64,000 nucleotides of DNA from Vitis vinifera (GCF_030704535.1 NC_081823.1:1024501-1088500); one strand, 5' to 3'. Counted from the stretch's first letter, positions 36,901 through 50,800 are shown. The notes: a model not told the origin generated them from the sequence alone. Made by a program: numbers and translations.

Positions 36901-39900
36901 TGGTACTATAGCATTATAATTGGTTTGGTAATGCTTCTTGTCTTTTTCACCTCATGTCAAAGTGGTTTTCTTTTTGTGCTCTACGCCTGCATCATGGAAT
37001 TTCAATAAGTGTTTTTCTTTACTAATTAGACTTACAAAAGGATGTTAAGTGGAGTTTGGAAGGTGACAATTGGAAAATAATTTTTTTGATTTGTACTTGG
37101 GTTGTGCTCCCTCTTTTTGTTAGGCACCTCTTAATTTGTTCTGTTTGTTTGCCAAGGAAAAGAGGTTGGAAAATGTTTTTTCCCCACTATTAAGACATTG
37201 AATTTATGTTCAATGTGGACTCAACAAATTTAGTTTTCATTTATTTTCTTCTATGTATGTAAAAATGAGGAGGATCAGTTTCTTTAAAAAAAAAAAAAGT
37301 TCTCACTGCTGCCCATCATTTTAGTTGCATATATTTTTTTACCATTGTGAAATTAGGGCTGCAACTTGAATATAAACTCAAGCCAACCAACCAATTGAGA
37401 AGCTTGGATTGAAGTTTTTCAACTTAGAGATAGGCTTAAGTTGAGGTGTCAGGTAATCTGGCCAATTCTAATCCATACATATCGTTTTATGTGCAATTTG
37501 CAATATTGTTATGTTTATGTAATGTCTTTTTAAAATAAACTCCGCAGCAATTTAACGTTGAATGTACTTTCCCTCCATAAGAACCATATAATATAACATT
37601 TTTATCGATTATGATCAACAGTGAGGGGTCTTTGTGCTATCCCTTTTTTGATCCTTTTATGTAACTCTTGGGATAACATTCACATGGTGCTACCATGTGT
37701 GCCATTGTGTTGCTCTTCGTACTATCCCATTTTGGATCCTTCCTTGTAAATTTTTGTGAGATTTTATTATCCATTACAGTTAGAGGTTGATGCTTTTCAT
37801 AGACTTGGTGACACCAAACGTTGCATACCTGTTTACATTATCTGCCCTTTCAACTGATGCCCTCATGTGTTGGAGCCAGATATGTCTTCTTGTGCAGCGG
37901 TATTCTGATTTGAATTGTGTTAGTAACTTTTCATGTTTGCTTCTCAGGTTTCCTACAAGTGGCTGAGTCGTAGTTTTTTGGTGACATCAAATGTGGCAAA
38001 AAGGTAAGAGTGGGCATATCAAGAATGGACTTGTAGTTATTATTACTATTTTTTCCTCATACAAAAATAGTTGCTCTTGTTGTGTTTAGGTTGCTTCATG
38101 AGTTTGTTGAAAAACATGGAGGTGGGTTGGAAGTAGTTTATACTTTGTCTGGCTGGTTGAAGAATGATCCTCCAGTTTACCATATAAGGCTTGTTTCTGA
38201 ACCTAAACTTGCAGGTTAGATTTTCTATTGAAATGTCATATATTTCCAGAATGCTAAATTTTTTCTCCAACTTGAAGATTAGGTTTTTTAAGTACACAAA
38301 TCCTTTCTGCTGTTCTCACTCTATTCAGAGCCATATCTTTTATTGAACTGTTGGACTTTATTGCTCTTCTTGATATCCCAAATCATGCCACTTTTTCTTA
38401 TAAAAAGAGTTTCTTTCTTTAAGTTCAGATTCCATTGTTATTTTCCTTGGTGTGACTTCTTTTTGTCTATTGTATTCGCATTTATTTGATATAAATTTAG
38501 GCTTCTTTACACATATTTTGGGTTTCAGTATGAAGGGAACGTTGCAATCATACAACTACTTTTCTGTGACAAGTCCTAGCATTAGTATGAGTTCCCTGCA
38601 TCTTCATGGGAATTGGTGCTTCAACAGGCTCTAAGAACTACCAAAATTCAAAGATTTTGCATTATGGCATTCCCATTAACGCCCTCTTTCCCTTTTCTCA
38701 AAACTTTCTTTCTCCTTCCTTGATTTCATTTTGCATAATGGTATTTGAGTTCTTATGTTTTTTATCCAAGAAACTAACTATTTTCTATCATTCAAGAAAC
38801 ATAACTTTTTCTCTAGATTCCTTGCCCTGTTATTTTGTTTGCACTAGGCATCGATTTTATTTTGACTTGCCAAATGAATTGTTACTTTTAGGAGTTTCCT
38901 TCTTGACATAGGATAACCGTAGAATGATTGTCTACAATTAAATAGGTGGTTAGGGTATCAATTTTTTAGGGTTTAAGGAGAGAAATGAGGAACAAAAATT
39001 TATGGCATTGGAGAAAAGTAAAATAAAATATAAGGAACGAAAGATAAAGATGTAAAATCTTAGAATCTCACTAAGGCCTTCTAGGAATCTCACTTGGAAG
39101 AAAATCAATGGAATCTCACCATTGAGAATTGCAAGGTATACAAAGAAAAACTTAATATTATTGATCATCACTATTTAATTATAAAAACTTTTTGCGATAA
39201 AGTTTCTAATAAAGAAGACTTCTAGATTTTAAGGACTCAAAATAGAAACTTTAGAATAAAAATTTTATTTTAAAAAAATAAAAAGTTGAGTTTCTTTTAA
39301 AGAGAATTCAAAAACTTTCCAAATTCTAAATAAAACTCAAATACCAATTACTAAGTAGTCATGACGCCTACAAAACTACAAAATTATCTAAATGCCCTTA
39401 ATTAAGCAATTTAAGACATTTTTATTCCTTCATTCCTTTCTTGAGTAGATCTTGGAACAATTCCCTCCAACTTGGGAAAAAACTCCACCTCGGGAAAAAA
39501 CTCCACCTCAAGTTTTAGTGATTTTCCATGGTCAATGAAAATCCCAAGCGATGTCTTCCACCTTTTCTTTCTCCGTTGACCTACATGAATGAATTGATAG
39601 TGTAGAACAAAGAACTCTTCATTAGAACCTTATAAATTCATTATTAGATACAACCATCAATTGAGATCTTCTAAGCGTTCTTCAAGTTCATTTTTTGCTA
39701 ATGTTTTAAAGGATTTCAAAATCTCTTTAACTAAAACATGATTTTAGAACTTGGAAATTAATCTTTTCAAAGCATTACAATAAAGCCTTCCATTAAAAAA
39801 AAATATTATAGAAGTAGTCCTTTCAGTGTTCTTTTTCACAACATTGTAGGATTCTAGAATTTTCAAATTGCTTATAACAATTTCTTGCCTTGGAAATGCA

Positions 39901-42900
39901 AGCATTGAACTTCCTCCTCCTTGGACAAACCCTAAATGACCATCAATATGCGTATAAACTATGTGTATATACTCTTCAATATTAGCACATGTCAAGACTT
40001 GCATAAATTTGCTTGGTGCATTGGTTAATCCAAAGATCATGACTAATCATTCATATAACTCATCCCGTTTAGGAGTTAATAAGCATGGAACTCTATAAAG
40101 GCTCCACCTTGCTTGAATAAAGTCTTCCATAGACAATATATTAACTTGCCAATTCACAAGGTTTGAATGATAAGTTATTTGTTTTGCATTACCAATTCAT
40201 TGATGTACATCAATAGAGAAAGGATGGAAGAAGGATGGAAGATATTGCTCAGGATTTCCATTGACCGTGGAAAGGCATTAAAACTCAAGGTCGAATTTTA
40301 TTTCCAAGTTTAGGGGAATTGATGAAGATGAACCTCTACGATCTACTCAATAAAAGACCAAAAGTATCTTAAATTACTTAATTAAGGTATTTAGGTAATT
40401 TTAAATGTCGTAATTAGTTAGTATTTGAGTTTTATTTAGAATTTGAGAAGTTCTTGAATTCTCTTTTAAAAGAAGCTCTAAATTTCCTAAAATAAAATTT
40501 TTATTCTAAAGTTTTTATATTTAGTTCTTAGAATCTAGAAGTTTTCTTTATTAGAAATTTTATTACAAGAAGTTTCTATAAAGTAAGTTTTTAATTTTAA
40601 AAAGGAATTTTCTAATTTTTTTAGAAGATTTAATAGTTTTAGGAAAGGAATAAGAGTTCAAATTAGTTACTACATAAGTTAAGTTTACTTTTTCATAGTT
40701 TTATTGAAATTCTAGTATTTTCTAAAGCCTAAAAATAGGGCTAATTGATGTCAAATGAGATTAAGTAGTGATGATCAATATTATTAAGTTTTTCTTTACA
40801 TACCTTGTAATTCTTAATGGTGAGATTTCATTGATTTTCTTTTAAGTGATATTCCTAGAAGGTCCTAGTGGGATTATAAGGTTTTACATCTTCTTTAATT
40901 TTTTTCCTTATATTTTATTTTACCTTTTTCTGCCACCATAAATTATTATTCCTCATTCCTCTCCTTAAATCCTAAAAGATCGAGACCCTAACCCCACCTC
41001 TTTGATTGTAGACAACCATTCTATGGTTGTCTTACAAATTATTTTGGTATCAATTCCATCACATCTTGCATACTAGATTTTTATCGACAACTTCTTTCTC
41101 CTTACTTGTAACTTCGAATTGTTTCTTAATGGGAGTATTTGACAGTTATTTTGGTTTAAAGACTATTGAGTTCTCCACCTATTGGTTAGATTGTGGAATT
41201 TCCTTCATTGGATGAAGAATCTTCTTATGTCCATGCATAAGTATATAAATATTCTTATAGCCATCGTGTTGCACTCTTTCATTGAAAAGCCATGGTCTTC
41301 CAAGCACAATACAGGAAAATGATGATACATTTCTTTATAAAAGGTTGCATTCCGGAGTTGATGGAAATGCATAGGGTACAAGCTGTTTATTCCTTAAATC
41401 ATTTCTAGTTTTCTATGCTTATCATCGTTGTTTTGGTTGGTGGTAACATATTAATTAATTAACTTGCATTAGGTTAGGAAGTTGGGGTTTTATGGGCCAC
41501 TGTCCATCTCTATTTTTTTAGTCATACTAGTATTTCTTCTGTTTTTTGGAAGGACCACCTATCTATATTTGAAATTTATTGTTTTATTTAGTACAAGTAT
41601 AATTTCTTATAAAAAAAGGGAACATGTTAATTAGTTGACAGATATCAAATCCTTGCACCTTCCTCAAAACTGAGATGTTTTTGCTTACTTTTTTCTAAAA
41701 ATAAAGCTATTAGCTAGATTGAGGTAAATTGTCTTATATCATTGGAGTGCTTGTTCTTGTTTATTTCTGTACTGTCACTTGACATATGGTTATTTTGTTG
41801 CCACCCGAAGGAAGAGGAATTAATATGGGACTATCTTATCCTCGCTTTAATGCAGAAGCAAAACAGGAATTTGATGGCCATTGCTCGGTTCAGGTTTATA
41901 GTGTGCAAGCTTGCATTCCAAAGGATCCAGCTGCACTTTGGAATGCTGAATTTGTGCAAGCAGAAGAGCTTTTTAAGCAGCCCTTCGCAGTTGATAATTG
42001 CTTGAGAGATAACAGGTAAGATAGTTTCTGTATTTTGGTTCCTTCTATTATTTCAGGTCAGGCGAACTTATCCTCACATAAGTTATAATTGAGAAAATTG
42101 AAAGGTTAATACAGCCTCTAGGTCTTCCAGGGAATAAAATTTTTATTTTTTGTAGGCTGTTGAATTTCCAGTAATTCTATTTCTTGAACAGATTTTTTTA
42201 TAAATTGTTAAAGAAATTTACGATTGCTTGCCTTGTTATGAAGCACTTTCTACTTGCTACTTCAAAGTTTGATAGAAATCTCTATTGCCTTCTTTTCCAT
42301 GTAATATTGAGTGAGACGTCATTGCCAAAATGCTGATGTCTTTTAAATCTTGCTGCCTGGCACTGCCCCGTCATTATGAGTGGTAAACTTGTTACTAATG
42401 AAGGTGAGCTGATAAAGATATTTTTTCATATCACAAGGAGTCAGTGGTTATCTGGTAAAAAATCCTGCTGCTGTTTAGAGCTTAGGTAGTTACTGTAGAC
42501 ATTAAACTTGGTCACCATGGTTATCAAACTAACAGGCAGCTCATTTTTTTCTCCTTGTTTTCTTTGAGCAAAGAGGTATTTTTAAGTGGCATACCAAATT
42601 GTTATTTTACCTATACGTAGAAGTGAAGTGCCATCGTCCTGTCACATCCAAGAGTATCAGGAAATTTATCATGTCAAAGTTAGGATAGTTGCACATTAAT
42701 AGTTCCTACATGTTCGTGAAGATAACTTATTTCCTTCCTAGATGTTCCTGCACTTAAAAAAGACAAAACTAATAATGATAATGTGACATGTCATGGAGGC
42801 ATATGAACTTGTGAATAAACTTATCGGGGTCAATATTAAAATTGATGTACATTGTATGAAGTATTCATGAATCAAATTATGGCTCCTCTAGTGATGCACA

Positions 42901-44970
42901 TAGCTTTGTTTGTTCAGGTTCTGTGGAATTTCCAATTCTTTTGTCAAGCGCATTGCTGAGGGAGCACCTGTCAGCAATGTGGCTTCACAGCCCAAAACTA
43001 CAGGATTGCTGGGTCCATCCAAAAGCATTTCTGCACCTCAAACCATAGCTGTTCAACAGCCTCAGGAAAGAAAAGTACAGCAATCAAGCCCAAAAGTCAG
43101 TTTGCAGTCTCCCAGTGTGGTAACAGATGTCAAAGATGAAAGTAATGGCACCAGAGCTCATGATCAAGCTAGCAAGCCTCCTGCAGATAAAGGAAAAGCT
43201 CCTCCACTGCCTGCTAATAAAAAGAAAGGCCAGAATGATAAAAGTTCTGGAACTGAAGGCTCATTGGCAAATATGTGGGGGCGTGCATCTGTAAAGTCAA
43301 AGCCCAGTTGTGCCCCAGTGGATGTTGGTAAATTCATTGCAAATCCAATTCCTTGGTTTCCTTTTGCTTTTGTCATTTGTGATTAAAGAAAACTGAAACA
43401 TTCTCTTCTTTGACTATCATGAAAAACTTGTATTTTGAATTCTTTTCTGTCATGCATTTTAGTAAAACAAATTTCTATTCTACTATCTTTTGTTCTTTGC
43501 TGAAATTTTTTACCTTTTACTGTCTTTAGTTAGCGCAGAAGCTCAAATTTGTGCTCGTGAAGCTGTAGAAGGTGCGAGCAGTGATGAAGATGGTCAAGAT
43601 GCCAATTTTAAGAGAGCCTCCAATGGTGATGGTGGTAGAAAGAGGAGAGTTGTTTTTGATTTCTCAGATGAAGAAGAGGAGTTTGAAGATGCAGTCAATT
43701 TGGCATCACCAGATCCTCCAAAAGGGAAATCATGTATAGTTTCAAAACAAAGTCCTAAACCTTTGGTTCCTGACAAAATCAATTTGAATTCTGACCAGCA
43801 AAAACAAGATAAACCAAAGGTCAAGGAAGAGAAATCATCTAATAGAGAATCTAACCTATCACCAAGGGAAGATTCTTCAGTTCTCAGCAAAGGCAAGAAC
43901 AATGGGATTTCCTCTTCAGACAAGATTGCAGGTGGAGTTCCTGAAATTGATGTAAATAAGAAGGATAAAGTGACAGATGCTGCTCCAAATTCTCCTAAAA
44001 GAAGGAAAGTGATGAAAACACGGATAGATGAGCGTGGGAGAGAAGGTAAAATCATGCTCAGCCAAATATCCCGCTATTCTCAGGAGGCTTGTTTATGTTC
44101 ATGGTTGTTCTTTTAATTAAAAGAGTATGGTATTTTAATTGATATTGTTTGATAAATCTTCTTAAATTTTGTCGGTTTCTCATCCTAGTACTGCTTCTAA
44201 TAAACACACCCATATTTTAAAAAATTTCTCTAGATGATTCCCTAATATTATGGTAGTGCTTTTAACTTCTTCATGATTTAAACTAATTAAGAATTTTATA
44301 AAAATTTATACTCCTTTAGGTGCTTCCAGGACATGGGCTTTGTATGTATGTGTTTATGTGCCCTGAGAGCCTTAAATAAAATATCTTCTGTCTATTCTTT
44401 TTATAGGATGTGCTGTGTTAAAACCGACTTTGTCAATGGAAAAGAGAACAGTGTTCTTGGACATGCTGTGTTAAAACCAACCAGTCTATCCTATTTACCC
44501 TAACCTCAATGTTATTCTCTTGTTTTCTGATCAGTATATCCTCTTCATTTTTGTTTTTTATTTAATGTTTTTATTATTTTGCTCTAGTAACCGAGGTAGT
44601 CTGGGAGGGTGAGGCAGAGACGAAGAAAGCTGACAGCAATGAGACAAAGAAATCTGAAAATAGTATAGTCACCAATGCGGCTAACAGGTTAGACTCATTT
44701 TCCTAAATTTTATAATTACTTCTTAGTTTCTGATCTTACTCTAATCAGAAACACAGTCACCGTGTATAAATTGGTGAAAGCTTCAGCTAATGCCTAATGG
44801 CAGACCTCTTACCACTGGTTTATGAATTCAGGGCCCCTCCTGCTAAGAAATCGCCAGCAGTGGGAAACACCGCCCCTTCTAATGTAACTGGCAAAGCAGG
44901 AAGCAAGAAAGCAGGAAACTCGAAAGATCCTAAGCAGGGAAATATTATGTCATTCTTCAAGAGGGTTTGA
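33985..44970 (+). CDS. POLD3: DNA polymerase delta subunit 3 (Cdc27/p66 family)
   Basis: Eight exons: 33985-34053, 37948-38003, 38090-38214, 41856-42015, 42918-43327, 43530-44045, 44588-44687 and 44832-44970, giving 524 residues. POLD3 links the catalytic and B subunits of the lagging-strand polymerase to PCNA. The N-terminal domain (about residues 1-155) has the family pattern MADIETLGILEEIEALVSDK, VSYKWLSRSFLVTSNVAKRL and GHCSVQVYSVQACIPKDPAA. A long disordered middle follows, rich in Lys, Ser, Pro and Asp, with acidic runs such as DFSDEEEEFEDA and a basic PKRRKVMKTR that could be a nuclear signal. The protein ends in QGNIMSFFKRV, a textbook PCNA-binding PIP box (QxxIxxFF). The exon 5/6 join (DVG-to-VSAEAQ) was set by phase and is the least certain. 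Introns 1 and 3 are 3.9 and 3.6 kb long through transposon insertion. Confidence 0.95.
34358..35352 (+). mobile_element. 5'-truncated LINE (L1-type) with an uninterrupted 3' ORF, in POLD3 intron 1
   Basis: One frame runs without a stop to the TAA at 35207 and reads VVGNGKRIKFWKDIWCGDEP, then FNDWELEEVCSFF, GKFSVKSLYKSL, QRRGWALANRCYLCQRHEES and IDHILLHC. This is the end of the reverse transcriptase region plus the zf-RVT domain that closes plant L1 ORF2. The endonuclease and most of the RT are missing. After the stop comes a T-rich 3' UTR ending CAATCTCTTTATTTATCT and a short A run. AATTAAAT at 34350-34357 and 35353-35360 is a plausible target duplication and sets the limits given. The open frame suggests a fairly recent insertion. 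Confidence 0.8.
35860..36430 (+). mobile_element. LTR fragment (Ty3-type family of 38915-41040), interrupted by a MITE
   Basis: The stretches at 35900-36065 and 36380-36430 match, in order, the outer half of the LTR-like arms at 38915-41040. Shared landmarks are TCCATTGATTTTCTTCTAGG, TTGTTTCTCTCCTTAAACCC, and GATTGTTGACAACCATTCTA at the end. The upstream boundary is unclear and may reach to about 35560. No internal region is attached, so it is a solo or partial LTR fossil. Confidence 0.6.
36066..36376. mobile_element. Tourist-like MITE (PIF/Harbinger type), best-preserved copy
   Basis: The ends GGTTATGTTTGGTTCC and GGAAACTAAACATAGCC are inverted repeats with a few mismatches. TAA flanks both sides exactly (36063-36065 and 36377-36379), as expected for PIF/Harbinger. 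It is 311 bp long, AT-rich and non-coding. It interrupts the LTR fragment at 35860-36430, so it is younger than that LTR. Confidence 0.8.
38915..41040. mobile_element. Ty3/gypsy-type fossil with two LTR-like arms in inverted orientation, POLD3 intron 3
   Basis: The left arm (about 38915-39560, minus orientation) and right arm (about 40240-41040, plus orientation) are diverged copies of one sequence. Each has a purine-rich tract (near 39480 and 40310), an LTR-like body, and a shared end GATTGTAGACAACCATTCTA (right) or its counterpart (left). A TTTTGGTATCAA stretch at 41042, like a plant initiator-Met primer-binding site, follows the right arm. Between the arms, a minus-strand frame near 40005-40040 reads FGLTNAPSKFM, the Ty3 reverse-transcriptase signature. 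The element is broken in many places and old. Two insertions or a rearrangement could explain the head-to-head arms. Confidence 0.65.
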
Positions 44971-47829
44971 GGGGAAAATCTTTGGAACTCAGGCAAGTAC
45001 CCACTGTCAAAGGAGGCTCCTCTGCATCTTACTGAATCTGAAGGTTCTTCAAATACTAGTTGCTCGTGTAATTTTAGGGTTCTACTTAGTTTCTTCCATT
45101 TTTATTTTTATTTTTGCTTTTTTCTTTTATATTTGTTATCTTCGTCATAGTTGGTCTCCATACTGGTTGGTATTTAAAGCTTGTTAATGGTCTTAGTGAT
45201 TGTGCTTGCTCTTGTTTTTCATGCCATTCATTTGAACGGAACTGACCACATCTATACGTTCGGAGAGCTTTCTGTGTTCTAAAAGTACTCCAAAAGCAAA
45301 TTTTTAAGGATTTGTAAACAAGGGTTTGCTCGATAACTCTTTTTTAAAAACAGTGGTCTGTTCTAAAAGAGAAGAAAAAGGTTTTCCGACTAGAAAAATA
45401 TATTTGGTAAAATTTAGATTTTGTGAGAATCGGGTCATTTCTTAGGTGTTTATATGCAGAATGCTTCTATAAACATTTGAAAATATTTTAGAGAAGGAGA
45501 ATTATAATTATTTTTTGAAGAATCGTTGATTTTACAGAGGTATGTTTAAAAACTTTGATAAGCGGGTCCTAGTCTTCAAAATAGGTTTTTAATTCAAAAA
45601 ACACATTTGACAACCTTTAAGAATTTAATTTGGAAAATGGATTGTTATTTACAATAAATTTGCCGTGTTCTTAGTTGTCTTTAAATAACTATTCTAAAAA
45701 AACGCTCCAATCAGGCGTAAAAATTCCCAAATGTGGCCTACTCCAGTTATAACGGATTTTTTAAGCAAAAAAAAATAAAATCGGAAATTGCATTCAGAAA
45801 AGCACTTTTAAACATGATCACTAGATCGATAACCATATTCTTTTGGCGATTTTAATATAATCTATTATTTATCAAAGATAATAATAAGAAAAGGCCAACA
45901 AAAATCCCAATGTGGACATTGGCAAAGCGCATGATTTCTCATTCTTTGAAAGATTTGTATAGGTTGGATTGCAAAAAGTCATTCTTTCATTTTAGCCTCT
46001 TTAGACCATCATCCCTCTTTGAAAAGATGAAGGGATCATTACCAGTTTCTGTTAGATGCTGCTGCAAATACCATAAAATTTTGAATTGTACTACCTTTGT
46101 TCCTCTTGTATTGAACCACAGTTTTGCTACAATCTAAGGTTCGGAGTTCACAGTGAATGGATAGATGCTATGACAATCGAAGACGAAGACCACGTATCAC
46201 CGAGTATATAGATGGATGACATACCTAGAAACTCGAACGTAAGACCTGATTAAAAGGTATAAAATGATTGCAAATTTAAAAATTCATTCCCTCCAACTTG
46301 AAAAGCAACTCATTTTTTATATAAATATGCTTCATTATTCTGTTATTTACAACTAAGGTGGTGTGGTGTTTGTTTTTTTACTTAATTCTAAATAAAATTT
46401 TAATGTTTAATAACGAAAAATATTAAGTTGTTTGTTTTTGTAATATTTTATTTCTATTAAGTATTAAATAAATAAATAAAAATTAATATGTTATTTTTTT
46501 TATTTAAAAAATATATATATATTTTAACCTTTTTTATTTAATAAAAAATTTATAATAAATTATGAAGAAGTAGAAAAACAAATAATCTAAATTCTAAAAA
46601 TAAATTGCTTTCATCAATAAACCAAAAAAATAAACACAGTATAAGTTTTAAAAGAGAATGCTATTTTTGTGAGCACTTTTTAGATTGAAAAAAGTGTGGA
46701 GATTTAAATTTACAAATTGAGAATCAAATGACCCTTTTTTTTTTTTTTTTTGCCCTATTGGACTTGAATGTGAAACTTCCCACAAACCTACCCAACCCTT
46801 TTGTCATTCGAATCATACCTCAACGGCCTAATCAATTAATGCTTTAAAACCATTAGAGACTCGAACCCAAGACTTCCAGTCAAAAAGTTTCTAACTGTTA
46901 CGTAAATCCACAATGTATGGCAGGGTAACAAGAAATATATATATATCTAAAAATCAGCTATGTACTTGGTTTTTGTAGTTTGTAAATTGCTTAGTGTGTT
47001 TATAGTCTGTGAAGATAGTAGTATAATTTGAGGAGCAACAGATATTTCTACTTTTTGATCAACAACTGTATATCTTGAAAGGATTGCTCGGCCTTTTCTG
47101 TATTTATCATAAACTGAAAGGTATATATTGGTTTCTGACAAAAATAAAATGAACGTTGAACTTGGTAGAGTAAGACTTGCAGGCCAAATAAGTCCATTTT
47201 CTAACCTGAAGACCAATAACTTAACTCAATTATGCTGCATGTCACCACAATATTCATGGTAAATTATGAGGATAATAATTCATTCAAGTTTAAACCCGAA
47301 AAACCAAAAAACAAAAAGAAAAGAATCCGATACAATTAGAACACTGGCCTCACTTCCATTTCTATTTGGGTTTCCCAATCATTTTAGGGCTTATACCATT
47401 GTGGGAATGCCAGCACTTCATTTACATTTCCACAGAAGCTTAATAGCTGTAGAAGTTCTTCTCAATTGCCCTTTTCATGGGAGCACAAATGATCACTTGA
47501 AAGCGAAACTCGGGTTATTAAAGGACTGAGTTCAGAAAATAAAAACAACTAATAACACCACCTATTACTAGACCACCAAGAAGCCAATCAAAGAACAAAT
47601 AACTCTTGAAAAAAAAAACTAAGATGTTTCAGAAGAACCACCAAATAGTTTTTGCTTTCTGGTTTGTTATGAAAATCCAGCAAGTTAAGACAAGTCAGAG
47701 GAGATCCAGATGGAATGGCATCAAAGGGAACCCTACCTTATGATTGATTTGGAGGAGAATGAGAGAATTGATGTACAAGATTTACATTCAATCTTGTGCA
47801 TGGGATGGTGCTGTTTACCCTCTCGGTTT
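44971..47829. other. Convergent intergenic region between POLD3 and the UBTD gene
   Basis: It begins with the POLD3 3' UTR (to about 45250) and ends with the 3' UTR of the minus-strand UBTD gene (from about 47650). Between them is AT-rich DNA without a recognisable gene, including a SINE-like segment at 46735-46900. Confidence 0.6.
46735..46900 (-). mobile_element. Possible tRNA-derived SINE
   Basis: On the minus strand, GGGTTCGAGTCTC near 46856-46868 fits the pol III B-box (GGTTCGANNCC). Upstream GTAACAGTTAGAAAC is a weak A-box-like stretch. The segment ends in a run of about 17 A (plus-strand T at 46735-46751). No target duplication was found, so the call is tentative. Confidence 0.4.
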
Positions 47830-50800
47830 TCAACCGTCTCGAATCAAGTTGGTTGGCTCACTCAAAACATAATGGGGTAGTTCATATTTTGCACCTGCAG
47901 CAAGGTTTTGTAGGGCATTGTGGATGGAGTTTTAGGGCAGAGAGAAATGAAAATAGAGTATTTTTACATTGAAAAACTACGGGAAATACTTGCCACAGAA
48001 ACAGGAAGGAATGCAAATGGATAGGTACCTCTTTCATCATAGCAAATTGTCAAATCGGCACTTTGAACAATGACCCCTGCGCTGTCCACAATTGCTTGTG
48101 CAAGGGTTAGATCAGCTTCGGCAGCAGCTCGAAGTGCATCCCAGATCTCTAGAGTTGAGGAAAATGATATTAATATTTTTGATCTTGTAATACTAACAAG
48201 AGACAATGACAAGATAAAATCAAGTTCTCCAGTTAAAGAAGTAGCAAGTGACATAGTAATATAAGCATGATTCAGCTAAAACAACATGAATATGTGAAAC
48301 CCCTCATGAAAGGTATGTCAAGCATATTTCTGGGAAAGTAATCTACTTTTAATGAAAATTAGTCTCACTAGACCTAAAAATGAAGCTTAGATTCACACAC
48401 AAAATTATGTGTGAGAAGATCACACAACAGGATGGCTATTGAAGCCGAGCTCTTAGAACTTCAGGAGGGCTGGTCCTAGCATTTAGATGTCAGCATTAGA
48501 AGCCTTCAAATTGAAGGGGATCTTGGCAGTTATTTTCTTTCTTCTGGGAAGGAAGGTCCTTGGACACTCTCCCACTAGCTGAGGAGGATAGTCCTTGAAG
48601 GAGATTTTCTTCCACACGAGGAATTTGTAGTTTTATTCACTCTGGTTCAGTTTTCAGCCTATGAGCTTAGTTTGTCTTTGTAGATGGTCCGTCTGTGTCT
48701 TATCAATACAATTTCTTGTTTCTTATCAAAAGAAGATAAAAAGAAAAATTACAATGACATCGCCTCTGTCTATAAAAGGAATGGAGATGATTCCATCTCT
48801 TTCTAAACTACAGTGCAGACAAGGACTCCAAAAATATGAGAAAACAAAGAAGTGGGAAGCAAAAAGTGTTGACAAGAAAGAGAATAGCACACACAAGAAC
48901 ACATAAGAAAATGTGCTAAAGCCTGAAGAAGCATATAAGCAAGAGTCATGTGAGCTAATAGGTCCTATGGAATACCTCTACACTTTATGTAATTTTAGAA
49001 TTTCTTTATAAGCTCGATTCCAGAAGATTAGAAACCAAGCTTCCCAATAATAAAACAAGAAATAACACTGGAAGCAAAATCCTGAGACTGTGAAAGAACA
49101 ATTGCAAAATTTTAGGAAACAAAAAACTTAAACCAAGGGACTGAACAATATAAAACATTCAGCATCTTACTCAACACAGTTTAGAATGAATTTTCTTTCT
49201 TGAAGTGAACCAGCTTGGAGCTTGGTGCTGCTATTGCCCATAGTTGGTTAAAAGTACAAATAGCCACCTAATCTGTCTTAAATGGGTTACCATTTAAAAT
49301 TATGAACATTGACTAGAGAAGTCATAAATATGTTTTAGATATTAAAAATGGGAAATATCTGTGCGTGTGTGTGTGGAAAAAAAAACCCTAATCAAAACAG
49401 ATAACGGAGGTTACCACACATGAGAGAGCAAATCAGGACCAGAACTTTGCTTCTTTTGTATTGGTAGGTAATATTTTTTACCATACATCACCCTACAAGG
49501 CTCATTAACCGTTCACTCTTAAGGATATGCATTAAGCAAAAATATCATTTCCTGATTCATAAAAAATTCAACCCCAAAAAAACAAGAAACAAAAGGAAGA
49601 AAATTACAGGATAAATTCAAGGAAAAGAAAAAAATTATTGCCTCTTGCAAGTTAAATGAACAATGAGCAATCACAAAAGGAAAAAACATCAAAAAGTAAT
49701 CAAAGTTAAGTAAACAATCAATAGAAGTCAACCTACAATTTAATTTAGAAAGCAATCAATGTCAAGGGAAAATTACAGGATAAATTCAAGAGAATCTCCA
49801 CCATGTCAAAATAATAGGATATAGTGTTTTTATCAATTGATTGTACTACAGTCCATGTCAAGAAAATTGCTCTTGTTTAGAAGTAAGATTATCATGTTCA
49901 AGAGAAAAATTACTCTTGCAATTCAATCATCAATATAACTGCACTTTAACATGTGGAGTCGATCACAAAAACTCTGGTGATAAAAGCAATCACAAAAGAT
50001 TTGAGCCTGGTTTATTGAGCTCAATCCACAGATTCTGTAGGGGTTTCTCCTTTACAACTAATTATGCTACATGAAAGTAGTTTCCTGATGTTGAATCTGT
50101 AATATTGAGGAGAAAAATCCATGCATGAATCATGACATGGCGATTTTATGGGATTTGTTCAACACTGTTGACCTTGAAGTGGTTTACACATAAATCAGCA
50201 CCAATTTGTTTGAATCACTTTTGCCTAAAAATGAGAAAGTTGCTTCATCTTTTTCAACAAAGGATTGTTTATCTTTGTTTTCACATACATAAATATGATG
50301 GAAATATCTTCATGCTCAAATTTATGCTAGGTATGCCAAAAATCAATGAACACCCAATACATTTTGGTGCCAATCATTAGTCATTACACATTCCTAGGGA
50401 CACTACCTTTCTGGCCACCATAGTGAGGAGCTGTGTCCCAAAATTCATCACGCATCTGCATGAGCTGAGTTTTTGTAAGCGGTTGAGGATTCTTCCAAGG
50501 CTTTGGCTTCCGTATCTTCTTTACAGTCCCTGTGATAATCAACAAATAGCAACTGTTATATTAGCAAATCATCAGGATTATATAACTTAAATATATCAGT
50601 ATATTAGTCAGGATTGTCAATCTGATAGTACTGCTCATCTAGCGATCTCTGAAATTTCAGGTAAAACAAGGGCACTAGGTATTTGATAGCATAGGTTCCA
50701 TAGGATCTCATGTCGCGTAATGACTAAATGATGAAAAGAATATTTTTGCAAATCATCAGGATTATATAACTTAAATATATCAGTATATTAGTCAGGATTG

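Noticed and set aside
43594-44055. 153-residue minus-strand open frame
   Set aside because: It is the complement of POLD3 exon 6, which is clearly coding on the plus strand.
33985-44970. Separate small genes inside the long POLD3 introns
   Set aside because: The open frames there are LINE, LTR-fossil or random short frames, and none links by splicing to a recognisable protein.
45270-45830. Possible degraded DNA transposon after POLD3
   Set aside because: Phrases suggest repeat DNA but no inverted ends or target duplications could be found.
46140-46260. Second SINE-like candidate with a B-box-like ACTCGAAC
   Set aside because: There is only one short box-like match, with no A-box, poly-A end or target duplication.
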